Source of the DNA: Epiperipatus broadwayi
Taxonomy: Eukaryota > Onychophora > Udeonychophora > Euonychophora > Peripatidae
Direction of reading: 5' to 3'
Assembly: GCA_028023455.1 (NCBI GenBank)
Contig: JAQFVV010006215.1
Location: 4,261,230-4,325,229, forward strand
DNA: 64,000 nucleotides
Part shown: piece after piece, positions 25,139 to 38,095 of the stretch
How positions within the stretch are numbered: the first letter of the stretch is position 1
How the letters are laid out: the number at the start of each line of letters is the position of its first letter
The notes under the pieces: generated by a model
What the model saw: the letters and a program-made list of their open reading frames with translations, nothing else
Told to the model about the DNA's origin: nothing
Databases searched by the model: none
Made by a program: the position numbers and the translations under genes

Positions 25139-25370
25139 TTATGGTCCTCTGGCTTCTCTGTGAAGCACAAAATTTTCCTGATTTCTTGCATTATTTTCTA
25201 CATCACCATAATAATAGTCATAACAGCGGCATGAGCAACAGGATGGAAATTGGAACCAATCCATAAATATTCCTTTACAATCGTTAGCATGGTCATATGC
25301 AAGTAAACGATACCAGGCATAACTCTGTTCACAATGGCACCCCAGTCTACAATGACCAATACCATTTTTG
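25139..25370 (-). CDS. Spaetzle-family cystine-knot ligand, last coding exon (exon C)
   Basis: The exon begins after a polypyrimidine tract and AG acceptor (25372-25371), contributes one base to a split codon and runs 76 codons to a TAA at 25139-25141. The peptide has [35 protein letters not shown] and PSCCSCRCY: spaced cysteines, an RLLAYD strand, GIF-DWF and PSCC-C-C are the signature of the C-terminal half of Spaetzle/neurotrophin-like domains. There are eight cysteines here and two in exon B. A short acidic/polar tail follows the knot. Such ligands are secreted, cleaved by serine proteases and bind Toll receptors as disulfide-linked dimers. Another member of the wider cystine-knot set (Trunk-like) is the main alternative. 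The phase fits exon B exactly (AA|C). Which Spaetzle paralogue it is cannot be told. Confidence 0.85.
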
Positions 25371-25722
25371 CTAAAAAAAAGAGAAGTGCATAACATATAA
25401 ATAAAAAGATATATATAAAGCAATTAAAATTAGATGATAAAAATAGTCCAGTATACAAATAAAATGTTATCATCACAAACGTTCTGACAAACACACACAT
25501 ACATATATATAATAAATGTATTCCATTTATATAAAAGTTATGTGTTTATCTGTATGAAATTCAAATGGAAGTAAATCAAACCCCCCCCCCCAAGCTATAT
25601 GTGAAAGAACATTCATACCTCAAGAATGAATCCAGCCATTCTTTAAGCGTTTGATGATTATAAGCTTTTATTTGCTAACATTGCTGTGTGTGCACATGGA
25701 TACCTATCTATATATAGATAAA

Positions 25723-25937
<215 letters not shown>

Positions 25938-26323
25938 TACAGATTGTTAGATAGATGGGTTAATAGATAAATAGATTGATAGATAGATATCCAGACAGAA
26001 AAATAAAGAGTCAGATAGATAATTAGATAGTTAGATAAATAGATTATTAGACCCTATGTAAAATAGCTTTGCAGTTCAAAGTTTTTAATGCATCATAAAT
26101 GTGTTATACTATATTAAAATTGAATGGTTTTTACCCTAGAAAACTGATATTATGGACTATAATTCACAGAAAACAAATATCATTATTGAAAAACATAAAA
26201 AGAAAAAAAAAAGGGGGGGGGGGGTTAAGAAATAACATTTTCTAAATAATCATTAAAGTTAATTTATATAAATACTACTCATTTTTATTTGTTTAGCTAT
26301 TATTCTGAAATATTCATTTTCTT

Positions 26324-26414
26324 TTTTTTTTCCATACGGGACGCGAACCCACAACCGTCTGCAACCAACTACTTGCTTGCAAGGCGGCTGCGATGACCTC
26401 TCGGCTAACAACGC
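26324..26414 (-). mobile_element. tRNA-derived SINE, subfamily A
   Basis: Minus strand: TTAGCCGAGAGGTCATCGCAG, the TTGCAAGCAAGTAGTTGG loop, GTGGGTTCGCGTCCC, a shortened tail lacking the GATGCTATGACAT motif, then poly-A. The target-site duplication TTCATTTTCTT lies at 26313-26323 and 26415-26425. The internal tail deletion distinguishes this copy. Confidence 0.85.
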
Positions 26415-26425
26415 TTCATTTTCTT

Positions 26426-27286
26426 ATGATCAGAATGAGACAGGAGTACTAAAATGGCTTTTAAGATAGAGTAAAATATTTAAACATTTTTACAATAAAT
26501 AGCTCGAATAAACATATACTTACAAACTTAAAACAAGAAACTTACAAAGTTTATTTTTCAGTAACTAAACATTATTTGATAATTGTAAATATAAATTGGA
26601 CTATTTCCATCATCTAACATTAAATATTGAATCCTTAAAAAAAAATTAAACTTTATTTAAATTTTTCTAAACACATTCAAAACTAAAATGCCAATCATCA
26701 GAAATCTTCACATAAACATTATTTGATAATGTTAGATATTGAGACTAATATTTAATTCATTTTAAATTCTATCGTAATTTATTGACCATTGTGAAGATCA
26801 TTTACATTAGGCATGTCTTCATGGGCCACTTTGGTTACTAGTTTTCATAGGTATAACCAAACAAAGTTTATATTTTTTGTAATATAAGCACATAAAGATA
26901 TAACATTTTCTGTATGTCTAGAAAATTTTAGAGAAGCACCCCCAAGAGAAAATTCTGGCTATGTCAAAGCTTTCAAAAATACAATACAAATATAATTTAT
27001 TCAAACTTCAAACATAAAGAAAAGTGTGATTTTGGTAATACAATACAAATAATTGCCACATAGAGCTATTATTTACTTATTCTTTATGCACAAATACAAA
27101 TAAAGATAAATTAATGTGATATTTATTTTTCATCTCACTTAACTTTTTTAAAATCTATTTCTGTTTGTTGTTGCACATCTTAACTAATTTGTAGATTTTC
27201 ATTGGTTACTGAAGCACGATATTATTATTTTTTTTAAATTTCATTTTTGGAAAAAATATATCATATATATAAATGGAGACAAAAAC
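26426..27286. other. Intronic A+T-rich sequence, nothing recognised
   Basis: Only simple A+T-rich DNA was seen. The phrases AACATTATTTGATAAT recur at about 26568 and 26716, suggesting an old local duplication. Confidence 0.35.
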
Positions 27287-27300
27287 ACTTATAATTCTTT

Positions 27301-27410
27301 TTTTTTTCTTTTTCATGTGTCAAAGCATCGGCCGGGAAGCGAACCCGCAAATCCGGGACAACTGCTTGTAAAGCAGCTGTGCTCTCCACTCGACCATCAA
27401 CGCTTGATAA
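27301..27410 (-). mobile_element. tRNA-derived SINE, subfamily B
   Basis: Minus strand: GCGTTGATGGTCGAGTGGAG (A-box region), CTTTACAAG loop, TTGTCCCGGATTTGCGGGTT then CGCTTCCCGGCCGATGC, and a poly-A tail. It differs from subfamily A in the A-box (GGTCGAG rather than AGCCGAG) and in a shorter middle with GTCCCGGAT. The target-site duplication ACTTATAATTCTTT is exact (27287-27300 and 27411-27424). Confidence 0.85.
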
Positions 27411-27424
27411 ACTTATAATTCTTT

Positions 27425-30400
27425 ATGCAAAATTTATCAAATTGGGATATTTTTATACATAAGTTACATACAAAAAAATATTTTCGATTAAATATATTTT
27501 AATTCAGTATTGCTCAGTAAGTTTATTAATTCCATTTGCAGGTTTTCAAGAATAGTATGCTCGTTAATATCAAATGGGAAAAAAAACATTGTAAATATTT
27601 TGCATATTTTTTTAAATCTGAAAAACGACTATCAGATGTAGATAATAGAATTTTTATTTCAGAGCATATTTTGAAAAATTCTTATCTTTACTAAAGTTAT
27701 TTAACAGATGGAAATGTATAGCCTTATTATTTCTAAGTTAACAATCAAATAGTCATATTATTTTGAGAAACGCATTTATACAATTGCACGTGTCGATTTT
27801 TAGATTATCTCTCTCATGTAACTCTTATTGAATTAATTAAGTTTTACAATTACATCTGTTAAAACATGGATTTGATAACCAATTATATTTTCTTAATTCA
27901 AGAACTGTTTTTTCTTTTTTAATTATGAATAAATCAACTCCCAATAAGTCAAAAAAATGTTTCAAAAGCATTCTTCAACTTACCCATCTAACATCAGTAA
28001 AATATAATGCCATATTTTGAATCCAATTCATTAAAGAACTTCTTAAATTGCCGATGCTGCAATTGTATGATCAAATGTAATTGACAAGTTTTATATCACC
28101 ATTCATAATGTAAAGCGGGGCGGAAGTAACACCTGTGCATACAAATTTTGCTGATGTATGACCAAGTACATTGATCACATTTATTTGTATAATATTAAAA
28201 TGTTTTGCTTAATTTACATTAAATCTTTAAAAGAAATTGTTAACACAACCAATTAAAAAAAAGCATGTCATTTATAGGTCAGTTACATGTAGTATTTTTA
28301 TAATAATAAATACATCACTGCTTTTAATGGTATTTAATTCTAGTTTATCCATAAGTAATATTACAGTTAGTTTGTTGTTATGGTCATAATCAGTGTTCGA
28401 AATTTAAATTATTTTTGTAAAACGATTTTCAATTAAAATTGACTGGAAAATATCTTCTTTTCTAGTCGTATTATTACAAGTTTAATAAATTTAACAGTTT
28501 TCCAGTTACTTGAAAACAATCATTTACATCAAAAACAAATACCACACAGTATTAGAAATATCTGTCTTGTGAATGCCAGAGCCTAAGCTTTAAAATTTTG
28601 AATTCGATTTTGTAAACATACTTGAATTTCAGCTGCAATGCCATTAGTATGACACATAGTTTGGGTTGACATACTGAGGCTTGAAAATATCTTTCCTTTT
28701 TCTGTCAAAACATCTTTTAAGACTACTTCTAAACACTGTTTCACAGTTCACTATCTGAAAATGGCTTCTTTTTTTTTTCAAGAAAGTAGGCAATTGAAGC
28801 GCTTGCTTTTGTTGTTGCAATGTTGCATTGAGTATCATTTGTGGAGTCTTTAGTTGCAGTTTAAAGATAATTAATTTAATTTTTCTCACTATTTACTGTA
28901 GGTTGTACTAATGTATTGCTGCAAGTTAAACACATAAATTTAGAATTTTGATATTTGAAGAAGTAGTCTTTTTCCCAACAATTATTGTGTTACGTTTTCA
29001 TCTTTCACTTTTTTTTTCTTTGAACTCATTCTGAAAAACTTTAATAATTAATTTATGAATATTTCACAAATACTGATAGATACAAATTGAAATAACTGAA
29101 TTTTATTGATAAAATGCACACCGTGAATCTGTAAAAATTTGCCTCTGAAAACATTTACTACAATTTTCATGAATCAGATATTTATACTTTGTTAACAAAA
29201 TTTAATTTTATTTTTAACTTCTCAAATAAAATTGTATTTGCTTTACCTTATTCTTATGTAGATAAATTCATAATTATTTTTCAAAACAAACAATTCAAAT
29301 ATCACATTTATTCACTATTTATTACATTTAATACACAAAACATCATAATTTTATGTAGTGCTGTCATTCTGTACACAAACAATTTTTTATGATACATTTG
29401 TGCATAAATGTTTATGAAGCAATTTTCAGCTGATATGGTCATAGGTGCTGCAATGTTAGTGCATGCATCTCAGAAAAATCATGACCACATATCTAAAATG
29501 GAATATGATGACACAGTTATATTCATTTCAATCTATAAAATACATTTTAAAGATTAAAATACAATTCTGTTTTTGAAAATAAATAAATATATAATTAATT
29601 TTATAATGGGTAAAAGACACGGATTTTCTTCTTATAATAAAAATTACATTAAACTTTTGATTATAATTCGATATATTGTAATTTCAGATTCTTCAATAAA
29701 AAAAATTTGATGATAGGAAATTTGCAATTATGAAAGTATTTCATTCTCTTTTAATTCTGATTATTCCTTATATTGTCATTTAATAAAGTCAGTAATAATC
29801 ATTTACTGTGTTCTTTATAAATATGGTTCATTAATATATTAAAAATTACAAAAATAAATTCTTTGTGACACTTTCTCTTTTCAAATCTTGTTTTTTTATT
29901 TTATATACCACTGTTTTATATTTCAGGTTTCATCCAACATTTTGACCATGTTACATGGTCAACACATACTTACAAACATATCACGATCGTTATAACAATT
30001 TTCATAATCTTATATTATTTAACTGAATTTATCTTCTTTTTTTTAAATCTGAAAACATATAAAATGTTTATCATCAAGATTAGCTTGTCATTCAAGTAAT
30101 TTTCTAAGTTATTATATCATCTTTAGAATAATTGTTTTTCAGATTTATATAATATTAAAAGTAAAAAAGTAGATAAAATATATATGTTAATTGATATTTT
30201 GACGTATCTGTGCAAGAATTATATTTTTAATTGAAGTTTTTAAAAGTTGTATTGTTATCCTACCACAATTTCAGGGAAAAATAATTACCACACAAATCAA
30301 TATTGACATTCAGACAATGCATGTTTTTAAACAAACAATAAATATTTTATTGTGACAATTTTTTTCTCTCTTATTAATCTAAATTTATATTTTAATTAAT

Positions 30401-30656
30401 AAAGTAATGAATATTTCATAGATCAATTTTTAAGCACGCTGATATAAATAAACAACAACAACAAAAAACCCCACAAGACTAAGATATATGAAAAAACGTT
30501 ATGATCAAAAAAATATTAATAAATAAAAAAATAATCTTATTTAAAAAGACAAATCGTATTAGAAATCCAATCTTTTTTAAAAAAAATTGATCATTTATTG
30601 TTATTAGTAACGACTTGTAAATGAATATGCTCATTTCAATTCTAAACAAATAAATA
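27425..30656. other. Intronic A+T-rich sequence, nothing recognised
   Basis: No exon-like open frame with splice signals was found. The short frames at 28644-28889 (minus) and 29189-29392 (plus) lack domain features and have the composition of random A+T-rich DNA. Confidence 0.35.
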
Positions 30657-30672
30657 TACGCGTTATAAAGTT

Positions 30673-30784
30673 TTTTTTTTTTCCATGTGTCATAGCATCG
30701 GCCGGGACGCGAACCCACAACCGTCTGCAACCAACTACTTGCTTGCATGGCGGCTGCAATACCTCTCGGCTAACAACGCAAGAC
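30673..30784 (-). mobile_element. tRNA-derived SINE, subfamily A
   Basis: Same structure as the 26.3-kb copy but with the full CCGATGCTATGACACATGG tail and poly-A. An exact 16-bp target-site duplication, TACGCGTTATAAAGTT, lies at 30657-30672 and 30785-30800, which argues for a recent insertion. The overlapping minus-strand frame 30479-30748 is not a gene. Confidence 0.88.
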
Positions 30785-31529
30785 TACGCGTTATAAAGTT
30801 AAAAACGACTTTAGAATGATTACACAAATCAATCAGTGAAACCCAAATATGTTCATATATCTTGCCATATAGTGTTTTAATTTATTCTATAGCTGGGAGT
30901 TTATTTGTTTAAAACTTCAACGTTTTTTAAATTTTAATTTCCTATTCTGCCAAATTGTTATTTCACTATTTTTATAATATCTACCTGCCGCTTCCGGTCA
31001 AATTCATTATAAAATAATTTTTTAAGGGAGTCTATTACTTTTATTTTTTTTTCGTCAAAGATTCAGTCTTATAATTGTAAATTCAATACCTTCACATTTA
31101 ATAATCTGAAGAACATACCATGTTGCTGAACTTATAATTTAATTTTCAAATAAATATGCTAATAATCACTTATTCTCATATATAGCAGATCCAAGCATAT
31201 CAATTTCTAAATAAAAATTTGTTAGTACCTCTATATTACATAGATGGAGAATCTGCTTTACTTTCATACAATAAATTTAACAGAATTATGATTGACAATT
31301 GATTCACTTATATAATTAGAATTTGTTAAACATGGCAGTGGACATTAGAGATTTTGTTGTTTTTAACATCTATATTCATTTGTCTCCCTAAAATATATCA
31401 ACAACTAAATCATATTTTAAAGCCAATAAATATCAAAACAAAAGTTCAGAATTTTTTTTTACATCACTAGCTGACAAAATACCTGAGTTTTTTAAACATT
31501 AATTACTAAACCAAATTTTTAATGTAAAC

Positions 31530-33765
31530 CCTATCGCATTTCGCTTTTTCTGACAGTTTTTTTTTGTCTCACATGTCAACATAAAATATATGATAAAATG
31601 ATTATTACATATCAGAAAATAATAAATTTGACTTCATTCAATAGATATTTTTGTTTACTACTGAAATAAATTTTAAATGTTCACATTTTGTTTCTGTAAA
31701 TATTAAAAAAATCAGAACATAATCAAAACAAAGATGTTAGACATCATCGTTTCTAGAAAGATTATTTTCAGTTTATAAAATCAATGAAATATTTCTTGTT
31801 TCTTATTATTTTTAAGAATGTGAATGAATATTTATTTATTTCTCTTATATCTAATTAATTATGCTTTAAAAGTTTAATTTTTTTGAATATTTATTGCAAA
31901 ATTACAATATTTTCTTACTCTTAAAAAAGGAGTTTGTTTCTATCAGAGCTAGAATTTTTTAATTTGCTTCAAGCCATATTTACATTAGCTGCTAATATAA
32001 CATATTTGTGAAAATAAAGTATTTCAAGTCAAAATAAGTCATTAATAATTTTTATTTCTTGATATCTAATAAATATAGTGCAAATTATTTTAAAAAAATC
32101 TAAAACCATAATAAATTCACAAATAAACATTTTTGCATCATTAGAAACTTCAATGTCATAAAATGCCAAATGTTTTACAGCCTTGTCAGCAGACAATGGC
32201 TGATCATGTCAGGATGGAGCTTATATCTCTTGTAAGAGTGGGAATTTTGAATTTTGCACCTTTTGGGACATATTATAATAAAATATACTGTTTTACACAC
32301 ATTTTAACATATAATACTTATGAAAAAATTCACCAGAGGCAAATTGGCCAAAAGATGTTTCTTGGCTATCTCAAAATGGAATAAGGATTTAATCCTTTCA
32401 AATTCTGACATTTTCTATTGTTACACCTGATGGAAGTTTTTTTAAATGCTCAACTTTTTATTTCTGTACAATATCTTTATTTTATAGTAAAACTCAATAA
32501 ATTGGACTTGATTTTTTTTTAATTTAATTTTATAACCAAATAAATGTTTTAAAATCACATTTAAACTTTACAACTATTTAAAAACTGAATTGTAAATAAA
32601 AACAAAATACATAAACATCACTAATGATGTTAATGCAAACATTCTTTCAGAAAATGGATGAATGCTTTTTTATTTTAACTTGTTTTAAATGTGAATGAAT
32701 TAATGTGAATTTATGATAAATATATAGAATTCTGCTTTAAAATTTAACCTTTGATTTATAATTTATAATTTTTGAAAAATTTATAATCTTATGTCAATTT
32801 TGATAGGTGATGCCATTACATGATGAGTTTCACACAATGCATGGCAAACCTATGCTATGATTTTCATTGTTAACCCACTTATACTTCAAGTGACAGAGAA
32901 ATGTCTTTTGGCCAATTTTCCCCCTGGTGAATTTTTCCATAAGTATTATATGTTAAAATGTGTGTAAAATAGTATACTTTATTATAATAAATTTTTCTGT
33001 CAAAAATTCCATGTTAAAAGGTGCAAAATTTAAAATTCCTGCTTTTACAATAGACAAAAGCCCTGCCCTGACATGATCATCCATTATGTGTTGCTAAGGT
33101 TGTAAAATGTTCGGCATTTTATGACACTGAAATTTCCAATGACACAAAAACATGTTTATTTGCAAATTTATTACGGTTTTAGATATTTTTAAAAAATAAT
33201 TTGCACTACATTTATTAGATATCAAGAAATATAAATTATTAATAACTTATTTTGACTTGAAATACTTTATTTTCAAAAATATAATGTTATATTAGCTGCT
33301 AACATAAATATGGCCAGAAGCAAATTTGAAGACCAGCTATGATGTAAACAATTTATTTGATATTTATGAGTAAGAAAAAATCATAAATTTGCAATAATAT
33401 TAAAAAACTTAAACTTTTAAAGCATAATTCATTAGATATTAGAGAAATAAATAATTATTTGTTCAGATGTGTAAAAATAATGAATATTAAGAAATATTTT
33501 GTTGATTTTATAAACTGAAAATAATCTTTCTAGAAATGATGACATGTAAAGTCTTTGTTTTGATTATATCCTAATTTTTTTAATATTTACAGAAACAAAA
33601 TGTGAATATTTAAAATTTATTTCAGTAGTAAATAAAAATATCTATCAGATCAAGTCAAATTTGTTATTTTCTAATATGTAATAATCATTTTATCATATAT
33701 TTTATGTTGATGTGTGAGATAAAGAAAAACATCAGAATAGCGAAGGTCAAAAAGGTTAATATTAA
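31530..33765. repeat. Giant foldback: two ~850-bp inverted arms around a ~500-bp centre
   Basis: The left arm (about 31530-32375) and right arm (about 32890-33765) are reverse complements at roughly 85-90% identity by eye along their whole length. Paired landmarks include GTCTCACATGTCAACATAAA with TTTATGTTGATGTGTGAGAT, TTTCTAGAAAGATTATTTTC with GAAAATAATCTTTCTAG, TAGCTGCTAATATAAC with its complement, and TTGGCCAAAAGATG with CTTTTGGCC near the centre. No transposase or RT was recognised in the arms or the centre; the plus-strand frame 32163-32384 lies in the left arm and is not protein-like. It is either a non-autonomous foldback transposon or an inverted duplication. Confidence 0.85.
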
Positions 33766-34112
33766 GATCATTATTATTACAAAAGTAAAACATAAATGAA
33801 TAAAATTAAATTGAATATCTACATTTTCTTTAGTTTAGTGTGTAAAAATAATCAGAAATATTTAATAAACAAATATTTAATAAGCAATCAAAAAGATCAT
33901 ATATATTTTATGTCACCAATATTTGTCAGTATCTAAAAAGCCTTTACAAAAAAAAGTACCAATTCATAAGTACATTCTTAAAAAACCAGCACTTTGAACT
34001 GTTATTTTTTTTTGTTCAACAAAAATGCTTTTTCTGGTTTCCAGTTTGAAGCCCTGAAAAAAAAAGTAGTAGCCATCAGACACACTTTCACCAAAAAAAT
34101 AGCCCCAACATT

Positions 34113-34132
34113 TAAAAGTTTGGCCACCCCTG
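34113..34132 (-). mobile_element. hAT-type terminal inverted repeat end
   Basis: The minus strand reads CAGGGGTGGCCAAACTTTT from 34132. CAGGGGT-GGC/CAA-CTTTT is the classic end of many hAT elements. The opposite end was not located in the window, so this is an orphan or badly diverged copy covering part of 33970-34132. Confidence 0.6.
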
Positions 34133-34800
34133 ATATAGTGTATCAGAATAACAGATAGATAGTAAAACAGACAAATATATAAACAATTATTTATATTAAT
34201 ATTAAATACTTATAGCTTAGTATATATGAAATTTAAACAGAAATAACAGTACCTTCAGAAGTTATGTATAAATAACACTCATACATCAATAAATGCAAAA
34301 AAATGAAATGGATTATTTATTATTTCAGTTTTTGATGGTTTGAGCATTCATTCACTAATGTTATTAAAAATAGAATAAAATCTCTATATTAGCCTCAGCA
34401 AGTAAATAGTCCAATCTATTATTTAAATTTATTGACATATGAATGCTGTTTATCCATAATTTCTGGAGATATTGCTACTTCTGTTAAAATTTCATATCCA
34501 TTGAATTATGTGTATTTAATATTTACATTTAAAAGCTGTCTTTTCATTAATATTGTGAAGTTATTAAAAATGAGACCCTATCTGCATTCTCTAAATATTC
34601 ATTTGTAAATTCAAAATGACTTACAGCATATTTAAATAAAGGCTAATATACAAATTTCACTTACTATTTTCAAGATCAATAAATGAATGCTTAAATATCA
34701 AAAACTCAAAAAATAGATTAATCATTCTATTTTGCATTTATTGAGTATGAAAATTGTTTATACATAGCTTCCAAAAATAAATTTTATATATATATATATA
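34133..34800. other. Intronic sequence left of the Penelope-like element
   Basis: A+T-rich with no coding features. A (TA)n run at about 34784-34800 abuts the 5' truncation point of the retroelement. Confidence 0.4.
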
Positions 34801-34803
34801 TTT

Positions 34804-36284
34804 AGATCTGCTTAATGATAAAACTTATAAACTATCAAAAAGAGATCATACTAGTATTTGGAAAAAACAACAAAAGCTATTATTAATAAATCACCTATTG
34901 AAACAGAGATAAAAAATAAGATAATCCCTCGTGAAAAATCTTTTGTCTGTCCAAAATTTTATGGACTTCCAAAAATTCACAAACCAGATACCCCCCTTCG
35001 TCCAATAGTAAGTGCAATAGGTTCTCCAACTCATATTTTAGCTAGATACTTATCAGATTTCATTAAACCTACAATCCCATCTATTAAATCATATATTAAA
35101 AACTCTCTTCATTTTATTTCTGTTTTAAAAAGTTTAAAAATTAATGCTAATGACATTTTGGTCAGTTTTGATGTCGTGTCTTTGTTTACAAACATTCCAA
35201 TTGATGAAGCTTTAAATATAATCTCACAATGTTGCAATTTACCAGACCATATTATTGCTTTGATTAAACATTGTCTCTTAAATACATATTTTGTATACAA
35301 TGGACAGCATTACAGACAAGTTTTTGGTACTCCTATGGGCTCACCTATCTCAGGAGTAATAGCTGATTTATTCATGGAATATATAGAAACTCGTGCTTTA
35401 GAATCATCATCTTTAAAACCTCTCATTTGGCTCAGATACATAGATGACACTTTTGTCATATGACAACATGGAAAAAATAAATTAGATGATTTTTTCTTAC
35501 ATTTAAATAATATGCATCTTCATATTAAATTTACAATGGAGACAGAGTCTGATGGAAAACTCTCTTTTCTTGATGTTCTAGTCACCAGAACACCAAATAG
35601 TTTATCTTTTTCTATTTACAGAAAGGATACACACACAGACAGATATTTACATTTCCATTCTCATCATCACCCAACTCAGATAGTTTCTGTAGCCAAAACT
35701 CTTTTAAATAGAGCAATTAACCTTTCAGATGAAACACATCTGAAAGAAGAAATAAGTCATATTAATAGTGTTTTATTAGCAAATAGTTATAATTACAAAT
35801 TTATAAAAAAAAAGCCTTATTTCAAGCCCAAAATAGACAAAATAGGAAACAAAAAGATGATAAATCAGCTATTAGGATTTGTGTTCCATATGTAAAAGGA
35901 ACTACAGACAGTATCGGACGTATATTAAAACGCTATAATATAGATACAGCATTTTCTGCTCATCAAAAGATCAGCAATATAATAATCAAGCCTAAGGATT
36001 CAATCCCTCTTGAATCTCATGATGTCTATCAAATCTCATGTAAAAATTGTAAAGCTTCTTACATAGGTATGAGTAATCATTGCATCAGTGTTAGGAGAGA
36101 TGAGCATGCTAATGCAGTTAAACAACACTTATCATCATCAGCACTCTCACTCCATACTATAGATTCAGGTCATAAAATTGATTTTTCTAGTACCAGGATC
36201 ATATCCAGATGTGATAATCTCTACCAGTGCAAAATTAGAGAAGCCATTGAGATACTTAAAAGGCCAGATTGTATCAATAAGTGA
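34804..36284 (+). pseudogene. Penelope-like retroelement: reverse transcriptase plus GIY-YIG endonuclease, 5'-truncated and disrupted
   Basis: Reverse transcriptase motifs in order: FYGLPKIHKP and LRPIVS (near 34957-35010), motif A SFDVVSLFTNIP (near 35165), motif B GTPMGSPISGVIADLF (near 35327), catalytic YIDDTFVI (near 35440), then KLSFLDVLV and a thumb region to about 35850. The C-terminal part reads VYQISCKNCKASYIG (near 36025) with R and EH downstream, a GIY-YIG nuclease with the CxxC typical of animal Penelope elements. Lesions: the N-terminus is missing; an in-frame TGA at 35461-35463 directly after the catalytic motif sits where W is usual; and a frameshift near 35848-35860 separates RT from the nuclease. 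The frames are otherwise well preserved, so it decayed recently. It lies in an intron, opposite in strand to the host gene. Confidence 0.92.
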
Positions 36285-37314
36285 GATGATACATGCAAAC
36301 TTCCTCCTATTTGGAAAGATTTTTTTAAAAAACATTCCTAAATTTAACATTTTTGCTATTGGTGGAATTTTAACGTTTTATTCAAATCAGTGATTGTAGC
36401 GCCTCTACAACCGTCTTTCTACCTTTTATAACTCTGTGGATGGCTTGTGTGACCAAGTTGAAATGACAGTATATTAATATTAAAAGTTTTTAACACGGAT
36501 GAACCTGCAAAATATGTATTTTATATATATATACCAGATGTATCCAGCCTTTTGAAAGGCCATTGTTTTGATATGTTTAATTTGACATTGTTACTTCCAT
36601 TGCATAATAAACATTATGTATTATTAAATGTAATATTTGTAATTTTTTTAATTGGCTGCTTTAACAATTTCTTTTATAAAGATTGTTTTTTCTTTTACTA
36701 AACATTGCTGAGTCTATCATTCATTTGAACTATATTAGGAGATTAATAGACCATGAAAGCATTTTTAATAAAGTTCAAATTTAAATTTTAAAATATACCA
36801 GTTATATTTGACAGCATTATGGTGCAACTATATATTTACTGGAGCACCTAATTAATAAACAAATTAATTTTTTATTTTAGAATTTTCAGTAGTCAGAGTC
36901 ATATATATAAGGTAAATATATGTTGTTGTTTTTTACTAAAGATTGCTGAGAATGTCATTTGCTTGAACTACATTAGGTGATTGATATCTCATGAAAGCAC
37001 AGAGTGCCTTAATGCTGAATTATAAATAGGTATTTATAGCTATTTCCACGGTTGCATGGCAACCTTTACCAAGAAATATACAAACAGTAGTTATTACCTG
37101 TTCTATTTAATATGTGAATTATATGCTATTACAGTTTAATGGAAGAACAAATAATAATTATTTACATTGAAAAATATATCTTGTTGTGAATGAGGCACAT
37201 GATGTAGGACAAATATTCATACATTCACCAATCAGACAATAGAGAAATGGGGATTTTGTATATAAGATGTTTTATATTAAGAGTTAGTTCCAGTATTTTG
37301 TTGTATATACTTAC
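36285..37314. repeat. Region with a ~75-bp duplicated motif (36683-36757 and 36925-36999)
   Basis: The two units share CTAAACATTGCTGAGTCTATC-like and TTTGAACTATATTAGG-like segments followed by CATGAAAGCA, in direct orientation and about 240 bp apart. The sequence between 36285 and 36620 is probably the 3' untranslated part of the Penelope-like element. The rest is unassigned. Confidence 0.5.
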
Positions 37315-37440
37315 TTGCAAGTTTCTTTTTGAACAGCTTGCTCAAAAGGATGAAAATTTACAATGGCTAAATACTTTCCTTCACTATTGTTGGCCCAAAA
37401 AGGAGTCACTATTTCAATTTCTGATGGACAGGCATTTTCT
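37315..37440 (-). CDS. Spaetzle-family ligand, middle coding exon (exon B), start of the cystine-knot domain
   Basis: A 126-bp exon between an AG acceptor (37442-37441, preceded by a T-rich tract) and a perfect GTAAGT donor from 37314. It supplies one base to the codon begun in exon A, 41 whole codons and two bases to the next. The peptide starts ENACPSEIEIVTPFWANN, continues GKYLAIVNFHPFEQAV and ends QKETC. CPSE, a W-containing strand, G-(K/E)-W/Y--IVN and a Q-V-x-E-x-C ending match the first half of Spaetzle domains. The two cysteines here would pair with those of exon C. An open frame with splice signals exists only in this register; the plus-strand frame over the same bases is a shadow. 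Confidence is raised by the phase match on both sides. Confidence 0.85.
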
Positions 37441-37585
37441 CTAAAAATATTAGAAATCAGGCAATGTAATTAATAATAAAATCATGTTATTATATCAATT
37501 AATTTTTAAATGCTCATCAGAAATAACTTAAAAGAATAAGGTAGATAAGTAAATAAGTAGGTAAGTAGATATAAATTGAATGTGT

Positions 37586-38012
<427 letters not shown>

Positions 38013-38095
38013 GAATCTACATTGTAATTGTTTTTGAATGACATTATAAAAAACCAAAAATTGGACTGCACTGATTGAAAGATTACAAGTATATT

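Noticed and set aside
25198-25500. 100-codon minus-strand frame overlapping the Spaetzle exon
   Set aside because: Out-of-frame shadow; hydrophobic part is translated intron.
32163-32384. 73-codon plus-strand frame
   Set aside because: Falls in the left arm of the giant foldback and is not conserved as a frame in the inverted right arm.
35109-35300. Minus-strand frame inside the Penelope-like element
   Set aside because: Antisense shadow of the reverse transcriptase.
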